Source: Brevundimonas sp.
GTDB lineage: Bacteria > Pseudomonadota > Alphaproteobacteria > Caulobacterales > Caulobacteraceae
Reading direction: 5' to 3'
DNA: 7,083 nucleotides
Assembly (NCBI GenBank): GCA_015234495.1
Contig: JADGMZ010000047.1
Span: 1 to 7,083 of the forward strand
Both the position numbers and the translations under genes were made by a program. How positions within the stretch are numbered: position 1 is the stretch's first letter; the number at the start of each line of letters is the position of its first letter. Under the pieces are notes generated by a model, which ran no database searches, was not told the DNA's origin, and was given only the letters and a program-made list of their open reading frames with translations. Positions 1 to 5,873 of the stretch are shown piece after piece.

Positions 1-127
1 CGGCGAGGGCGAAATCGCTGGCGATCAGCGGGCGTTCGTCCGCATCCAGCAGGTCCGCCACCGCGCGGGCCCCGTCCTCCTTCACCATCAGGGCGACAAG
101 GACGCTGGCGTCCAGGTAGAACGTCAT
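1..127 (-). CDS. PIN-domain toxin, VapC-like (partial, N-terminal 42 residues)
   Basis: Only the first 42 codons lie in the window; the gene runs off the left edge. The visible start, MTFYLDASVLVALMVKED, has the beta-strand plus Asp-x-Ser motif (Asp6, Ser8) that opens PIN domains, where this Asp is one of the metal-binding acidic residues of the ribonuclease site. The later SDFALA (37-42) sits where the next conserved acidic residue of the family would follow, just outside the window. The ATG overlaps the antitoxin stop codon by four bases (ATGA, 124-127). No strong ribosome binding site is visible, so translation is probably coupled to the antitoxin gene. By family knowledge the product would be an Mg-dependent RNase held inactive by its partner. 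The exact target and subfamily cannot be read from this fragment. Confidence 0.85.
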   Translation of the reverse strand, partial: MTFYLDASVLVALMVKEDGARAVADLLDADERPLIASDFALA

Positions 128-387
128 TCCGGTTCGCCGTCGCGCATCTGGCGCACGAGCTCGGCAGCGGACATCGGCAAGGGCGGCTGTTGCTGGCGCC
201 ACTCGGCGAGTTCGCGCAGGAGCGCACGGCGTTTCTCAAGGTCTATTACCGGCCCGGACCGGGCAGGGGCTTTCAATTCCGCCACCGGCTTGCCGTGGCG
301 GGTGATGGTGATGCTCTCGCCCTTTTCGACCCGGTCGAGCAGGTGAGTGAACTTGTTCTTCGCTTCGGCGACGCCGTAGGTGGCCAT
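124..387 (-). CDS. Type II antitoxin, Phd/YefM family (VapB-type partner)
   Basis: This 87-residue protein begins MATYGVAEAKNKFTHLLDRV and continues GESITITRHGKPVAELK. That is the classic Phd/YefM N-terminal fold (residues 1-45), which dimerises and binds operator DNA. Residues 46-87 are charged and helical, with a Pro/Gln-rich kink (QQQPPLP, 65-71), and fit the flexible toxin-neutralising tail. The start is supported by AGGAG at 396-400, eight bases upstream of the ATG. The stop overlaps the toxin start, giving the usual antitoxin-first order. Antitoxins of this family normally repress their own promoter together with the toxin, and the AT-rich patch just upstream (about 403-426) is the likely site. 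The product is confidently an antitoxin; whether the pair should be named vapBC is less certain, because Phd-type antitoxins pair with several toxin families. Confidence 0.92.
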   Translation of the reverse strand: MATYGVAEAKNKFTHLLDRVEKGESITITRHGKPVAELKAPARSGPVIDLEKRRALLRELAEWRQQQPPLPMSAAELVRQMRDGEPE

Positions 388-402
388 GGGTCAGGCTCCT
401 GT

Positions 403-426
403 TCTGGCCATAAATATAGCCATAAT
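403..426 (-). promoter_or_regulatory. Probable promoter and operator of the toxin-antitoxin operon
   Basis: This is a sharp AT-rich island in otherwise GC-rich DNA. On the minus strand it holds TATATT, a good -10 hexamer match, about 25 bases before the antitoxin start. Bases 406-421 form an imperfect palindrome (12 of 16 positions symmetric). GCCATA occurs twice as a direct repeat exactly 12 bases apart (407-412, 419-424). Self-repression through such sites is usual for Phd-type antitoxins. No convincing -35 box is visible, and the operator role is inferred from position and symmetry. Confidence 0.45.
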
Positions 427-447
427 CCGGCCCCTTCGCCACTCGGC

Positions 448-475
448 TTGTCCGGAAGGCAGGCCGCGCCTAGCC
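448..475 (+). promoter_or_regulatory. Candidate promoter for the transsulfuration operon (weak)
   Basis: TTGTCCG (448-454) and GCCTAGCC (468-475) are spaced by 13 bases, loosely like the Caulobacter housekeeping pattern of a TTGACG-type -35 box and a GCTA-type -10 box. The -10 match is poor. The putative transcript would begin about 20-25 bases before the cystathionine beta-synthase start. I list it because the 117-bp divergent gap must hold a promoter and nothing better faces this way. Confidence 0.25.
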
Positions 476-504
476 TCCGGCCCGAAATTCCACGGAGTCT
501 CTGA

Positions 505-1914
505 ATGTCCCTCGCCGCCACCCCCGTCCTGACCGCTCCGACCGGCTCGCTGCTGGACCTGATCGGCAAGACGCCGATGGTGGAGGTGACGAAGATCGAC
601 ACCGGGCCGTGCCGGCTGTTCCTGAAGTTGGAGAGCCAGAACCCGGGCGGATCGATCAAGGATCGCATCGCCCTGTCGATGATCGCGGCGGCGGAGAAGG
701 AGGGCTTTCTCAAGCCCGGCGGGACCATCGTCGAGGCGACGGCCGGGAATACGGGGCTGGCCCTCACCCTGGTGGGGCAGGCCAAGGGCTACAAGGTTCT
801 GCTGGTCATTCCGGACAAGATGTCCAAGGAAAAAATCCAGCATCTCAGGGCGATGGGGGCGGATGTTCGCCTGACGCGTTCGGACGTGCCGCACGGGCAT
901 CCCGACTATTACACCGACATGGCCGAGCGGCTGGCGCAGCAGATTCCGGGCGGATTCTACGTCAACCAGTTCGCTAACGACGCCAACTCCGACGCCCATT
1001 TCCGGACCACCGGGCCGGAGATCTGGGAGCAGATGGGCGGCGAGGTCGACGCCTTCGTGGCCGGGATCGGCTCGGGCGGGACCATCACGGGCATCGCCCG
1101 CTATCTGAAGGACGCCGGCTCGAAGGCCGAGATCATCCTCGCCGACCCGGTCGGCTCGACCCTGGCGGGGATCGTCAACGACGGCGTTCCCGGGCCGGAG
1201 GGCGGCTACACCGTCGAGGGCATCGGGCAGAATTTCGTGCCGGACACCGCTGACATGAGCCTGATCGACAAGGCCTATTCCATCCCCGACGCGGAGGCGA
1301 TCGCGACCGTGCGCGAGCTGCTGCTCAAGGAGGGGGTGCTGGCGGGGTCTTCGTCGGGCACCCTGATCGCGGCGGCGCTGCGCTGGTGCCGCGAGCAGAC
1401 GGCGCCGAAGCGGGTGGTGACCTTCGTCTGCGACACCGGGGCCAAATACCTGTCCAAGGTCTACAACGACGCCTGGCTGGCCGACCAGGGCCTGGGCGAC
1501 CAGCCGATGCACGGCGACCTGTCGGACCTGATCACCCGCAAATACGAGAGCGGCGACGTGGTGACGGCGGGGCCGGGCGACACCCTGGACACGGCCTTCA
1601 AGCGCATGAAGGGGGCGGACGTGTCGCAACTGCCGGTGATCGAGGACGGGCGGCTGGTCGGCATCGTCGACGAGCACGACATCGTGCATGTGATGAACAC
1701 CGACGAGATCACCCGCGAGGCGCGCTTCGGCCAGGCGGTGGGATCGGTGATGACGCGCGATCTGGACACGGTGCAGGTGGGCGAGCCGCTGGAGTCGCTG
1801 ATCCCGCTGTTCGACCGGGACCGGGTGGCCATCGTGCTGGACGGCGAGAAATTCGTCGGCCTGATCACGCGCAGCGACCTGATCAACCACCTGAGCCTGA
1901 ACCGGCGGGGATAG
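505..1914 (+). CDS. cbs: Cystathionine beta-synthase with C-terminal CBS-domain pair
   Basis: This 469-residue cytosolic PLP enzyme should condense serine with homocysteine to give cystathionine, the first step of reverse transsulfuration. The catalytic domain spans about residues 15-330. It has the PLP lysine in NPGGSIKDR (Lys52), the cofactor loop AGNTG (80-84), the phosphate-binding glycine loop GIGSGGTITG (187-196) and AGSSSG (280-285). The segment around VEGIGQNFVPD (238-248) and the ending CDTGAKYLSKVYNDAWL (309-325) resemble cystathionine beta-synthases more than CysK/CysM. Two CBS motifs follow (about 345-397 and 412-465), a likely nucleotide- or SAM-binding regulatory module. There is no N-terminal haem region. 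Ala80 stands where many relatives have Ser (TSGNTG). GGAG at 494-497, seven bases upstream, fixes the start. The operon partner, a gamma-lyase-type enzyme, supports this call over an O-acetylserine sulfhydrylase, though that activity cannot be excluded. Confidence 0.9.
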   Translation: MSLAATPVLTAPTGSLLDLIGKTPMVEVTKIDTGPCRLFLKLESQNPGGSIKDRIALSMIAAAEKEGFLKPGGTIVEATAGNTGLALTLVGQAKGYKVLLVIPDKMSKEKIQHLRAMGADVRLTRSDVPHGHPDYYTDMAERLAQQIPGGFYVNQFANDANSDAHFRTTGPEIWEQMGGEVDAFVAGIGSGGTITGIARYLKDAGSKAEIILADPVGSTLAGIVNDGVPGPEGGYTVEGIGQNFVPDTADMSLIDKAYSIPDAEAIATVRELLLKEGVLAGSSSGTLIAAALRWCREQTAPKRVVTFVCDTGAKYLSKVYNDAWLADQGLGDQPMHGDLSDLITRKYESGDVVTAGPGDTLDTAFKRMKGADVSQLPVIEDGRLVGIVDEHDIVHVMNTDEITREARFGQAVGSVMTRDLDTVQVGEPLESLIPLFDRDRVAIVLDGEKFVGLITRSDLINHLSLNRRG

Positions 1915-2664
1915 ATGCGCCGGGCCGCGCTCCTGGCGGTCGCGTTGGGGCTGGCCTGGCCGGGCGGGGCGGCCCAGGCGGCCTGTGCGGACGACCTGCC
2001 CCATGCGGCGACGCGGGAGCAGACCAGCTACGTCAGCGGCCTGGGCGCGGTGCGCGGGCTGATCTACCGGCCGGCGCGGCCGAACAGGGCGGGAGTGGTG
2101 CTGCTGCACGGGGCGAGGGGGCTGGCGGCCGACGCCGCGACCTTCGACCCGCACGCCGTCCAGCTGGCCTCGCGCGGCTATCACGTGCTGGTCCCCAACT
2201 ATTATGACGCCGAGCCGGGGCAGGCGCGGCGCACCCGCCGCGACATGCGCATCTGGCGGGCGGCGGCGGGGGACGGGGCCGACTTCCTCGCCGGCCAGCC
2301 GGGCATGGAGCCGGGGCGGGTGGCGCTGTGGGGCTATTCGCTGGGCGGCTTCCTGGCGGGGGAGACGGCCATGGAGGCGGGGGGCGTGGCGGCGGCGGTG
2401 TCGGTGGCGGGCGGGCTGGACGTCGGCGAGCCGGAGCGCGGCCGGCGGGAGGTCCCGCTGCTGCTGATCCACGCCCGGCAGGATCCGGTGATCTCGCCGG
2501 CGTCGACACGGCGCTGGGGCGAGGGCTTGCAGCGGCGGGGCGCGCGGGTGGAGGTTCAGGCGCTGGACTGGGACGGGCACGTCTTCGACGGTCCGACCTG
2601 GTGCGCGGTGTTCGGGCGGACGCGGGCCTTTCTGGACGGCGTCCTGATCGCGGGAGGCGGATGA
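1915..2664 (+). CDS. Exported dienelactone-hydrolase-like alpha/beta hydrolase, paralog 1
   Basis: This 249-residue protein has a Sec signal peptide (basic MRR, hydrophobic core, probable cleavage after AQA at 21-23), so the enzyme should be periplasmic. The alpha/beta-hydrolase core shows the oxyanion-hole segment LLHGARG (63-69), the nucleophile elbow GYSLGG (Ser142), the acid in HARQDP (Asp190) and the histidine in DWDGH (His222). Classical dienelactone hydrolase uses Cys as nucleophile; this one has Ser, so only the fold is shared and the substrate is unknown. The only cysteines are Cys24, right after the signal peptide, and Cys230 in PTWC; they could form a disulfide. The ATG directly abuts the TAG of the cystathionine beta-synthase gene. 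Only a weak GGCGGGG precedes it, so re-initiation after the upstream gene is likely. The core is close in DNA and protein to the next gene, which points to tandem duplication. Confidence 0.85.
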   Translation: MRRAALLAVALGLAWPGGAAQAACADDLPHAATREQTSYVSGLGAVRGLIYRPARPNRAGVVLLHGARGLAADAATFDPHAVQLASRGYHVLVPNYYDAEPGQARRTRRDMRIWRAAAGDGADFLAGQPGMEPGRVALWGYSLGGFLAGETAMEAGGVAAAVSVAGGLDVGEPERGRREVPLLLIHARQDPVISPASTRRWGEGLQRRGARVEVQALDWDGHVFDGPTWCAVFGRTRAFLDGVLIAGGG

Positions 2665-2665
2665 G

Positions 2666-3448
2666 GTGACGGGCAGGGCTCTTGGCGTCGTCGTCGCGCT
2701 GCTGGCGCTGGCGGGCGGCGCGCCGGCGGGGGCGCAGGCTCCGGAGGTCCCGCAGGTCGGGATCCCGGGCTGCCATGACGATGTAGCGGTGCGGGCGTCG
2801 CGGGAGTCGATCACCTTCGACAGCCGCGGCCGGGCCATCCGGGCCCATCTCTATACGCCGCGGGGCGAGGCCAACGGCCGGGGGATCGTGCTGCTGCACG
2901 GCGGGACCGGGTTCGAGATGAACGCCATCCTGTTCGACGCCCACGCCATCCAGCTGGCCTCGCGCGGCTACTGGGTCATCCTGCCGGCCTATTTCGACGC
3001 CGCCGAGCCGGATGCGAGACGGCGGACGGTGGCGGCGCGGGCCTGGCGCCAGGCCGCGCTGGACGCCGCCGAGGCCCTGTCCGCCGAGCCGGGCATGGCG
3101 CGCGGGCGGGTGGCCCTGTGGGGCTATTCGCGCGGCGCCGCCGTGGGGGTCGATGCGGCGACGTCTCCGGGCAGCGGGGTGCGGTCGGCGGTACTGGTCG
3201 CCGGCGGCGGTTCGGTGGACGAGGACCTGGCGGGGCGGGACCTGTCGGTGCTGATGCTGCACGCGCGCCGGGACGAGGCCGTGCCGGTGCGCAGCACCTT
3301 GCGGCTGGCCGGAGAGCTGCGCGAGGCGGGGGCGGCGGTCGAGGTCAGGGAGCTGGCCTTCGACAACCACCGCTACGACCTGCCGACCTGGTGCGCGGCC
3401 TTCTCGGCCACGCGGACGTTTCTGGAGGCGCGGGATGGACCGGCGTAG
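2666..3448 (+). CDS. Exported dienelactone-hydrolase-like alpha/beta hydrolase, paralog 2
   Basis: This 260-residue protein starts at GTG (2666), one base after the previous stop. GGGAGG at 2652-2657, eight bases upstream, supports this, and no other in-frame start occurs before Met86. A Sec signal peptide ends near AGAQA (21-25). The hydrolase core has LLHGGTG (76-82), the nucleophile elbow GYSRGA (Ser155, with an unusual Arg after the Ser), Asp203 in HARRDE and His235 in FDNH. Its only cysteines, Cys36 and Cys243 (PTWC), match those of paralog 1 in position. The N-terminal strand ITFDSRGRAIRA (49-60) resembles paralog 3 instead, so similarity along the protein is mosaic. The substrate is unknown; the operon position between the two transsulfuration enzymes is the only functional hint. 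Confidence 0.85.
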   Translation: MTGRALGVVVALLALAGGAPAGAQAPEVPQVGIPGCHDDVAVRASRESITFDSRGRAIRAHLYTPRGEANGRGIVLLHGGTGFEMNAILFDAHAIQLASRGYWVILPAYFDAAEPDARRRTVAARAWRQAALDAAEALSAEPGMARGRVALWGYSRGAAVGVDAATSPGSGVRSAVLVAGGGSVDEDLAGRDLSVLMLHARRDEAVPVRSTLRLAGELREAGAAVEVRELAFDNHRYDLPTWCAAFSATRTFLEARDGPA

Positions 3449-4181
3449 TCTGCTGGCGGGCGCGGTGGCGACCGGCCTGGCGGGAACGGCGCGGGCCCAG
3501 GAGGCGGCGCCTGCCGTGGCCTATGAGGGGATGACCTTCGACAGCCACGGCAAGACCATCCGCGCCATCCACTACCGTCCCGCCGGGGAGGGGCGGCGGG
3601 CGGCCATCGTGATGATGCACGGCTCGGGCGGGCGCATCCGCAACGCCGGGCCGTGGCACGAACTGGCCATGCGCTTCGCCGGAGACGGCTACCAGGTGCT
3701 GACGCCGCTCTACACCGATGCCTATCCCGACGACGGCGTTCGGCCCGAGCGGATGATGGAGGCGTGGCGCGACGTCGGCGAACACGCCGTCGACTGGTTC
3801 ATCGGGCGGGGGGTCGACCGGCGCCGGACGGGGATGTTCGGCTATTCGCTGGGTTCCTATGTCGCGGTCGACGGGGCGCTGGGCAACAGCCGGGCGGCGG
3901 CGGCGATCGGGCTGGCGGGGGGCGTGGACGTCTACACCCCGCGCGTGCCCCGGCGGCGCATTCCGGTGCTGGTCATCCGGGCCGGGAACGACACCCACGT
4001 GCTGCCGCGCAATACGGCGGCCTGGGTCGACTTCCTGAGGGATCACGACGTCAATGTGCGGGTTGAAGTGATCGCCGGGGCCGGCCATCTGTTGAGACCC
4101 CCGGAATGGGCCGAGGTCTTCGACCGCTCGGCCGAATTTTACAGCGGCAATATCGGCCGCATCGATCAGGACACCGCATGA
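3435..4181 (+). CDS. Tat-exported dienelactone-hydrolase-like alpha/beta hydrolase, paralog 3
   Basis: This 248-residue protein opens MDRRSLLAGAVATGLAGTAR, a twin-arginine type signal with probable cleavage after ARA (19-21). Export is therefore probably by Tat, unlike the Sec-type signals of its two neighbours. The hydrolase core has MMHGSGG (60-66), the elbow GYSLGS (Ser138), Asp186 in AGNDTH and His218 in GAGH. It contains no cysteine at all: the PTWC of the other two is replaced by PPEWAEVF (222-229), and the N-terminal Cys is absent. The start overlaps the previous gene by 14 bases and has GGAGG at 3424-3428, six bases upstream. It is the most divergent of the three in sequence, but clearly belongs to the same family from the shared TFDS-G-(T/A)IRA strand and the order of the catalytic residues. 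The substrate is unknown. Confidence 0.85.
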   Translation: MDRRSLLAGAVATGLAGTARAQEAAPAVAYEGMTFDSHGKTIRAIHYRPAGEGRRAAIVMMHGSGGRIRNAGPWHELAMRFAGDGYQVLTPLYTDAYPDDGVRPERMMEAWRDVGEHAVDWFIGRGVDRRRTGMFGYSLGSYVAVDGALGNSRAAAAIGLAGGVDVYTPRVPRRRIPVLVIRAGNDTHVLPRNTAAWVDFLRDHDVNVRVEVIAGAGHLLRPPEWAEVFDRSAEFYSGNIGRIDQDTA

Positions 4182-5341
4182 GCTCGCTGAAGAACAGCCA
4201 GGGTTTCTCCACCCGCGCCATCCACGCCGGCCAGCGGCCCGACCCGACCACGGGCGCGGTGATGACGCCGATCTACGCCACCTCGACCTACGCCCAGGAA
4301 AGCCCGGGCGTGAACAAGGGCTATGAGTACGCGCGCGGCAAGAACCCGACGCGCGAGGCCTTCGAGGCCTGCCTGGCCGATCTCGAGGGCGGGGTGCAGG
4401 GCTTCGCCTTCGCCTCGGGCATGGCGGCGACGGCGACGGCGCTGGAGCTGCTGGACGCCGGTTCGCACATCGTCACCGGCGACGACCTGTACGGCGGCAG
4501 CTGGCGGCTGTTCGAACGGGTGCGGCGTCGCTCGATGGGGCTGGATTTCGCCTATGTCGACCTGAGCGATCTGGCGGCGATCGAGGCGGCCATCACGCCG
4601 AAGACGCGGATGATCTGGGCCGAGACGCCGACCAATCCGCTGATGAAGCTGGCCGACATCGAGGGGCTGTCGAAGATCGCAAAGGCGCGCGGGCTGAAGC
4701 TGGTGGTCGACAACACCTTCGCCACGCCGTGGAGCCAGCAGCCGCTGTCGATGGGGGCCGACATCGTCATGCACTCGGCGACCAAATACCTGAACGGCCA
4801 TTCCGACATCATCGGCGGGGCGCTGGTGACGGGGGACGCCGAGCTGGCGAAGGAGATCAAGTTTCTGCAGAACTCGGTCGGCGGGGTGATGGGGCCGTTC
4901 GACGCCTTCCTGGCCAACCGGGGGCTGAAGACGCTGGGCCTGCGCATGAAGGCGCACAACGAGAACGCCCTGGCCATCGCGCGCTGGCTGGAGACCCGCA
5001 AGGGGATCTCCAAGGTGATCTATCCGGGGCTGATCAGCCACCCGCAGCACGAACTGGCGGCGAAGCAGATGAACGGCCGCTTCGGCGGCATGGTCACGGC
5101 CCTGATCGACGGCGACCTGGCGCGGACGAAACAGGTGCTGGAGCGGGTTCAGGTGTTCACCCTGGCGGAGTCGCTGGGCGGGGTGGAGAGCCTGGTCAAC
5201 CATCCCTGCATCATGACCCACGCGAGCGTGCCCAAGGAGCTGCGCGAGGCGGGCGGGGTGACCGACAACCTGATCCGGCTGTCGGTGGGGGTCGAGGACA
5301 TCGACGACCTGATCGCGGATCTGGACCGGGCGCTGGGGTAG
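4178..5341 (+). CDS. Cystathionine gamma-lyase / gamma-synthase family PLP enzyme
   Basis: This 387-residue protein belongs to the Cys/Met-metabolism PLP family. The PLP lysine is in HSATKYLNGHSD (Lys203). Tyr51 and Arg53 of YEYARGKNPTR bind the cofactor phosphate of the neighbouring subunit. Tyr105 (DDLYGG) stacks on the ring, and Asp178 (VVDNT) pairs with its nitrogen. SLGGVESL (332-339) keeps the Glu (337) seen in cystathionine-handling members, and the active-site Cys of methionine gamma-lyase is absent. With cystathionine beta-synthase in the same operon, cystathionine to cysteine + 2-oxobutyrate + ammonia is the likeliest reaction. Gamma-synthase activity cannot be ruled out by sequence, so no symbol is given. 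The chosen ATG overlaps the previous stop as ATGA and has AGGA at 4168-4171. The frame is open upstream to 4106, but that stretch is inside paralog 3 and lacks family motifs. Confidence 0.9.
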   Translation: MSSLKNSQGFSTRAIHAGQRPDPTTGAVMTPIYATSTYAQESPGVNKGYEYARGKNPTREAFEACLADLEGGVQGFAFASGMAATATALELLDAGSHIVTGDDLYGGSWRLFERVRRRSMGLDFAYVDLSDLAAIEAAITPKTRMIWAETPTNPLMKLADIEGLSKIAKARGLKLVVDNTFATPWSQQPLSMGADIVMHSATKYLNGHSDIIGGALVTGDAELAKEIKFLQNSVGGVMGPFDAFLANRGLKTLGLRMKAHNENALAIARWLETRKGISKVIYPGLISHPQHELAAKQMNGRFGGMVTALIDGDLARTKQVLERVQVFTLAESLGGVESLVNHPCIMTHASVPKELREAGGVTDNLIRLSVGVEDIDDLIADLDRALG

Positions 5342-5368
5342 GGCGCCAATTCGGCGCTCCAGTCCTTT
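5341..5368 (+). terminator. Hairpin at the end of the transsulfuration operon
   Basis: A 7-bp GC-rich stem (5341-5347 with 5353-5359, one G-U pair) and a 5-base loop AATTC start at the last base of the gamma-lyase stop codon. Only a short TTT (5366-5368) follows, so this is a weak intrinsic terminator or a 3'-end stabiliser. Its position at the end of the operon, before convergent genes, supports the role. Confidence 0.45.
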
Positions 5369-5570
5369 CGTCATCCTCCGGGGGCAGGCGCCGCGAGACC
5401 GGGGGACCCAGCAGGGCCGAAGGCGATCTGTTCAGTCAGGCTGTCATGAGGCGGCGCTCTCGACAGGGTCGCGCTCAGGCGCGCCTCCCACCGTCCGACG
5501 CTCGGCCGAAGGATGACGATGGGTCACCCGGTGTGCGCCGCTTCGCGGGTTGCCGGAGGAGGACGAAGGC
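5364..5570. repeat. Inverted pair of a REP-like intergenic repeat
   Basis: Copy A (5364-5411, reverse-complemented) and copy B (5519-5570) align over about 50 bases. They share the blocks TGGGTC, CCCGGT, a GCG/CGC-rich middle and CCGGAGGA-GACGAA. Copy B is also preceded by GGATGACGA (5511-5519), so TCGTCATCC in copy A can pair with either end of copy B. The pair fills most of the 241-bp gap between convergent genes (5342-5582). I see no gene, tRNA or transposase here. It looks like a short dispersed chromosomal repeat; copies elsewhere in the genome cannot be seen from this window. Confidence 0.6.
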
Positions 5571-5582
5571 GGAGGAGAGGTC

Positions 5583-5843
5583 TCAGGCCGCCTTGTCGGG
5601 CAGGGCGGTCTGGTGGCCGGTCGCCGGGACGACCTTCTTCTTGGCCGGGGCGCGCGGCTTCTTGACCGTCGTGGACGGTGCGGCGGCGCGGCGCTCCAGA
5701 TCGGTGTCGATCAGGGGCAGAATTTCGGCGGCGGCGGTCATCTGGGCCGGGGAGCCGGTCTCCGACAGGCGCACGGCATTGGCGCGCAGGGCCTTGAGGT
5801 CGGTGTCGCTCATGGCGGGGATCATGTCGGCAAGCGGGGTCAT
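5583..5843 (-). CDS. Hypothetical 86-residue protein with a basic Lys/Ala/Pro tail
   Basis: I do not recognise a family. Residues 1-52 look helical and acidic to neutral (MSDTDLKALRANAVRLSE, then PAQMTAAAEILPLIDTDLER). Residues 53-86 form a low-complexity tail rich in Ala, Pro and Lys (KKPRAPAKKK, 61-70). There is no signal peptide or membrane segment, so it is probably cytosolic; the basic tail could contact nucleic acid or be disordered, which is inference. The start has GGAGA at 5849-5853, five bases upstream of the ATG, a good ribosome binding site. It follows the cold-shock gene on the same strand after 74 bases that hold two hairpins, so it may be partly co-transcribed with it. The site, codon usage and clean frame make it a real gene, but its function is open. 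Confidence 0.65.
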   Translation of the reverse strand: MTPLADMIPAMSDTDLKALRANAVRLSETGSPAQMTAAAEILPLIDTDLERRAAAPSTTVKKPRAPAKKKVVPATGHQTALPDKAA

Positions 5844-5873
5844 GGCGGTCTCCAGAACAAGGGGGCGGGGGTC

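Noticed and set aside
388..504. A SAM-responsive riboswitch ahead of the sulfur operon
   Set aside because: The leader is very short and I could not find the conserved stems or pseudoknot of SAM-II or other SAM riboswitches.
1984..1989. Cys24 of paralog 1 as a lipoprotein Cys
   Set aside because: The preceding residues QAA are a poor lipobox, and a normal AQA signal-peptidase I site lies just before it. The partner Cys in the same place in paralog 2 lies well after its cleavage site.
1386..2207. A plus-strand 273-codon frame overlapping cbs and paralog 1
   Set aside because: It is a +1-frame shadow with a Gly/Arg/Ala-rich translation and no motifs.
391..2838. An 815-codon open frame antisense to the cbs gene and the first hydrolases
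   Set aside because: It is Arg/Pro/His-rich, has no recognisable domain, and lies opposite genes with clear motifs and ribosome binding sites. Long antisense frames are expected in GC-rich DNA. The same applies to 2033-3370 and 4166-5374 on the minus strand.
4106..4177. Upstream extension of the gamma-lyase-type enzyme
   Set aside because: The 24 extra residues match no family motif. The ATG at 4178 has AGGA before it and forms an ATGA overlap.
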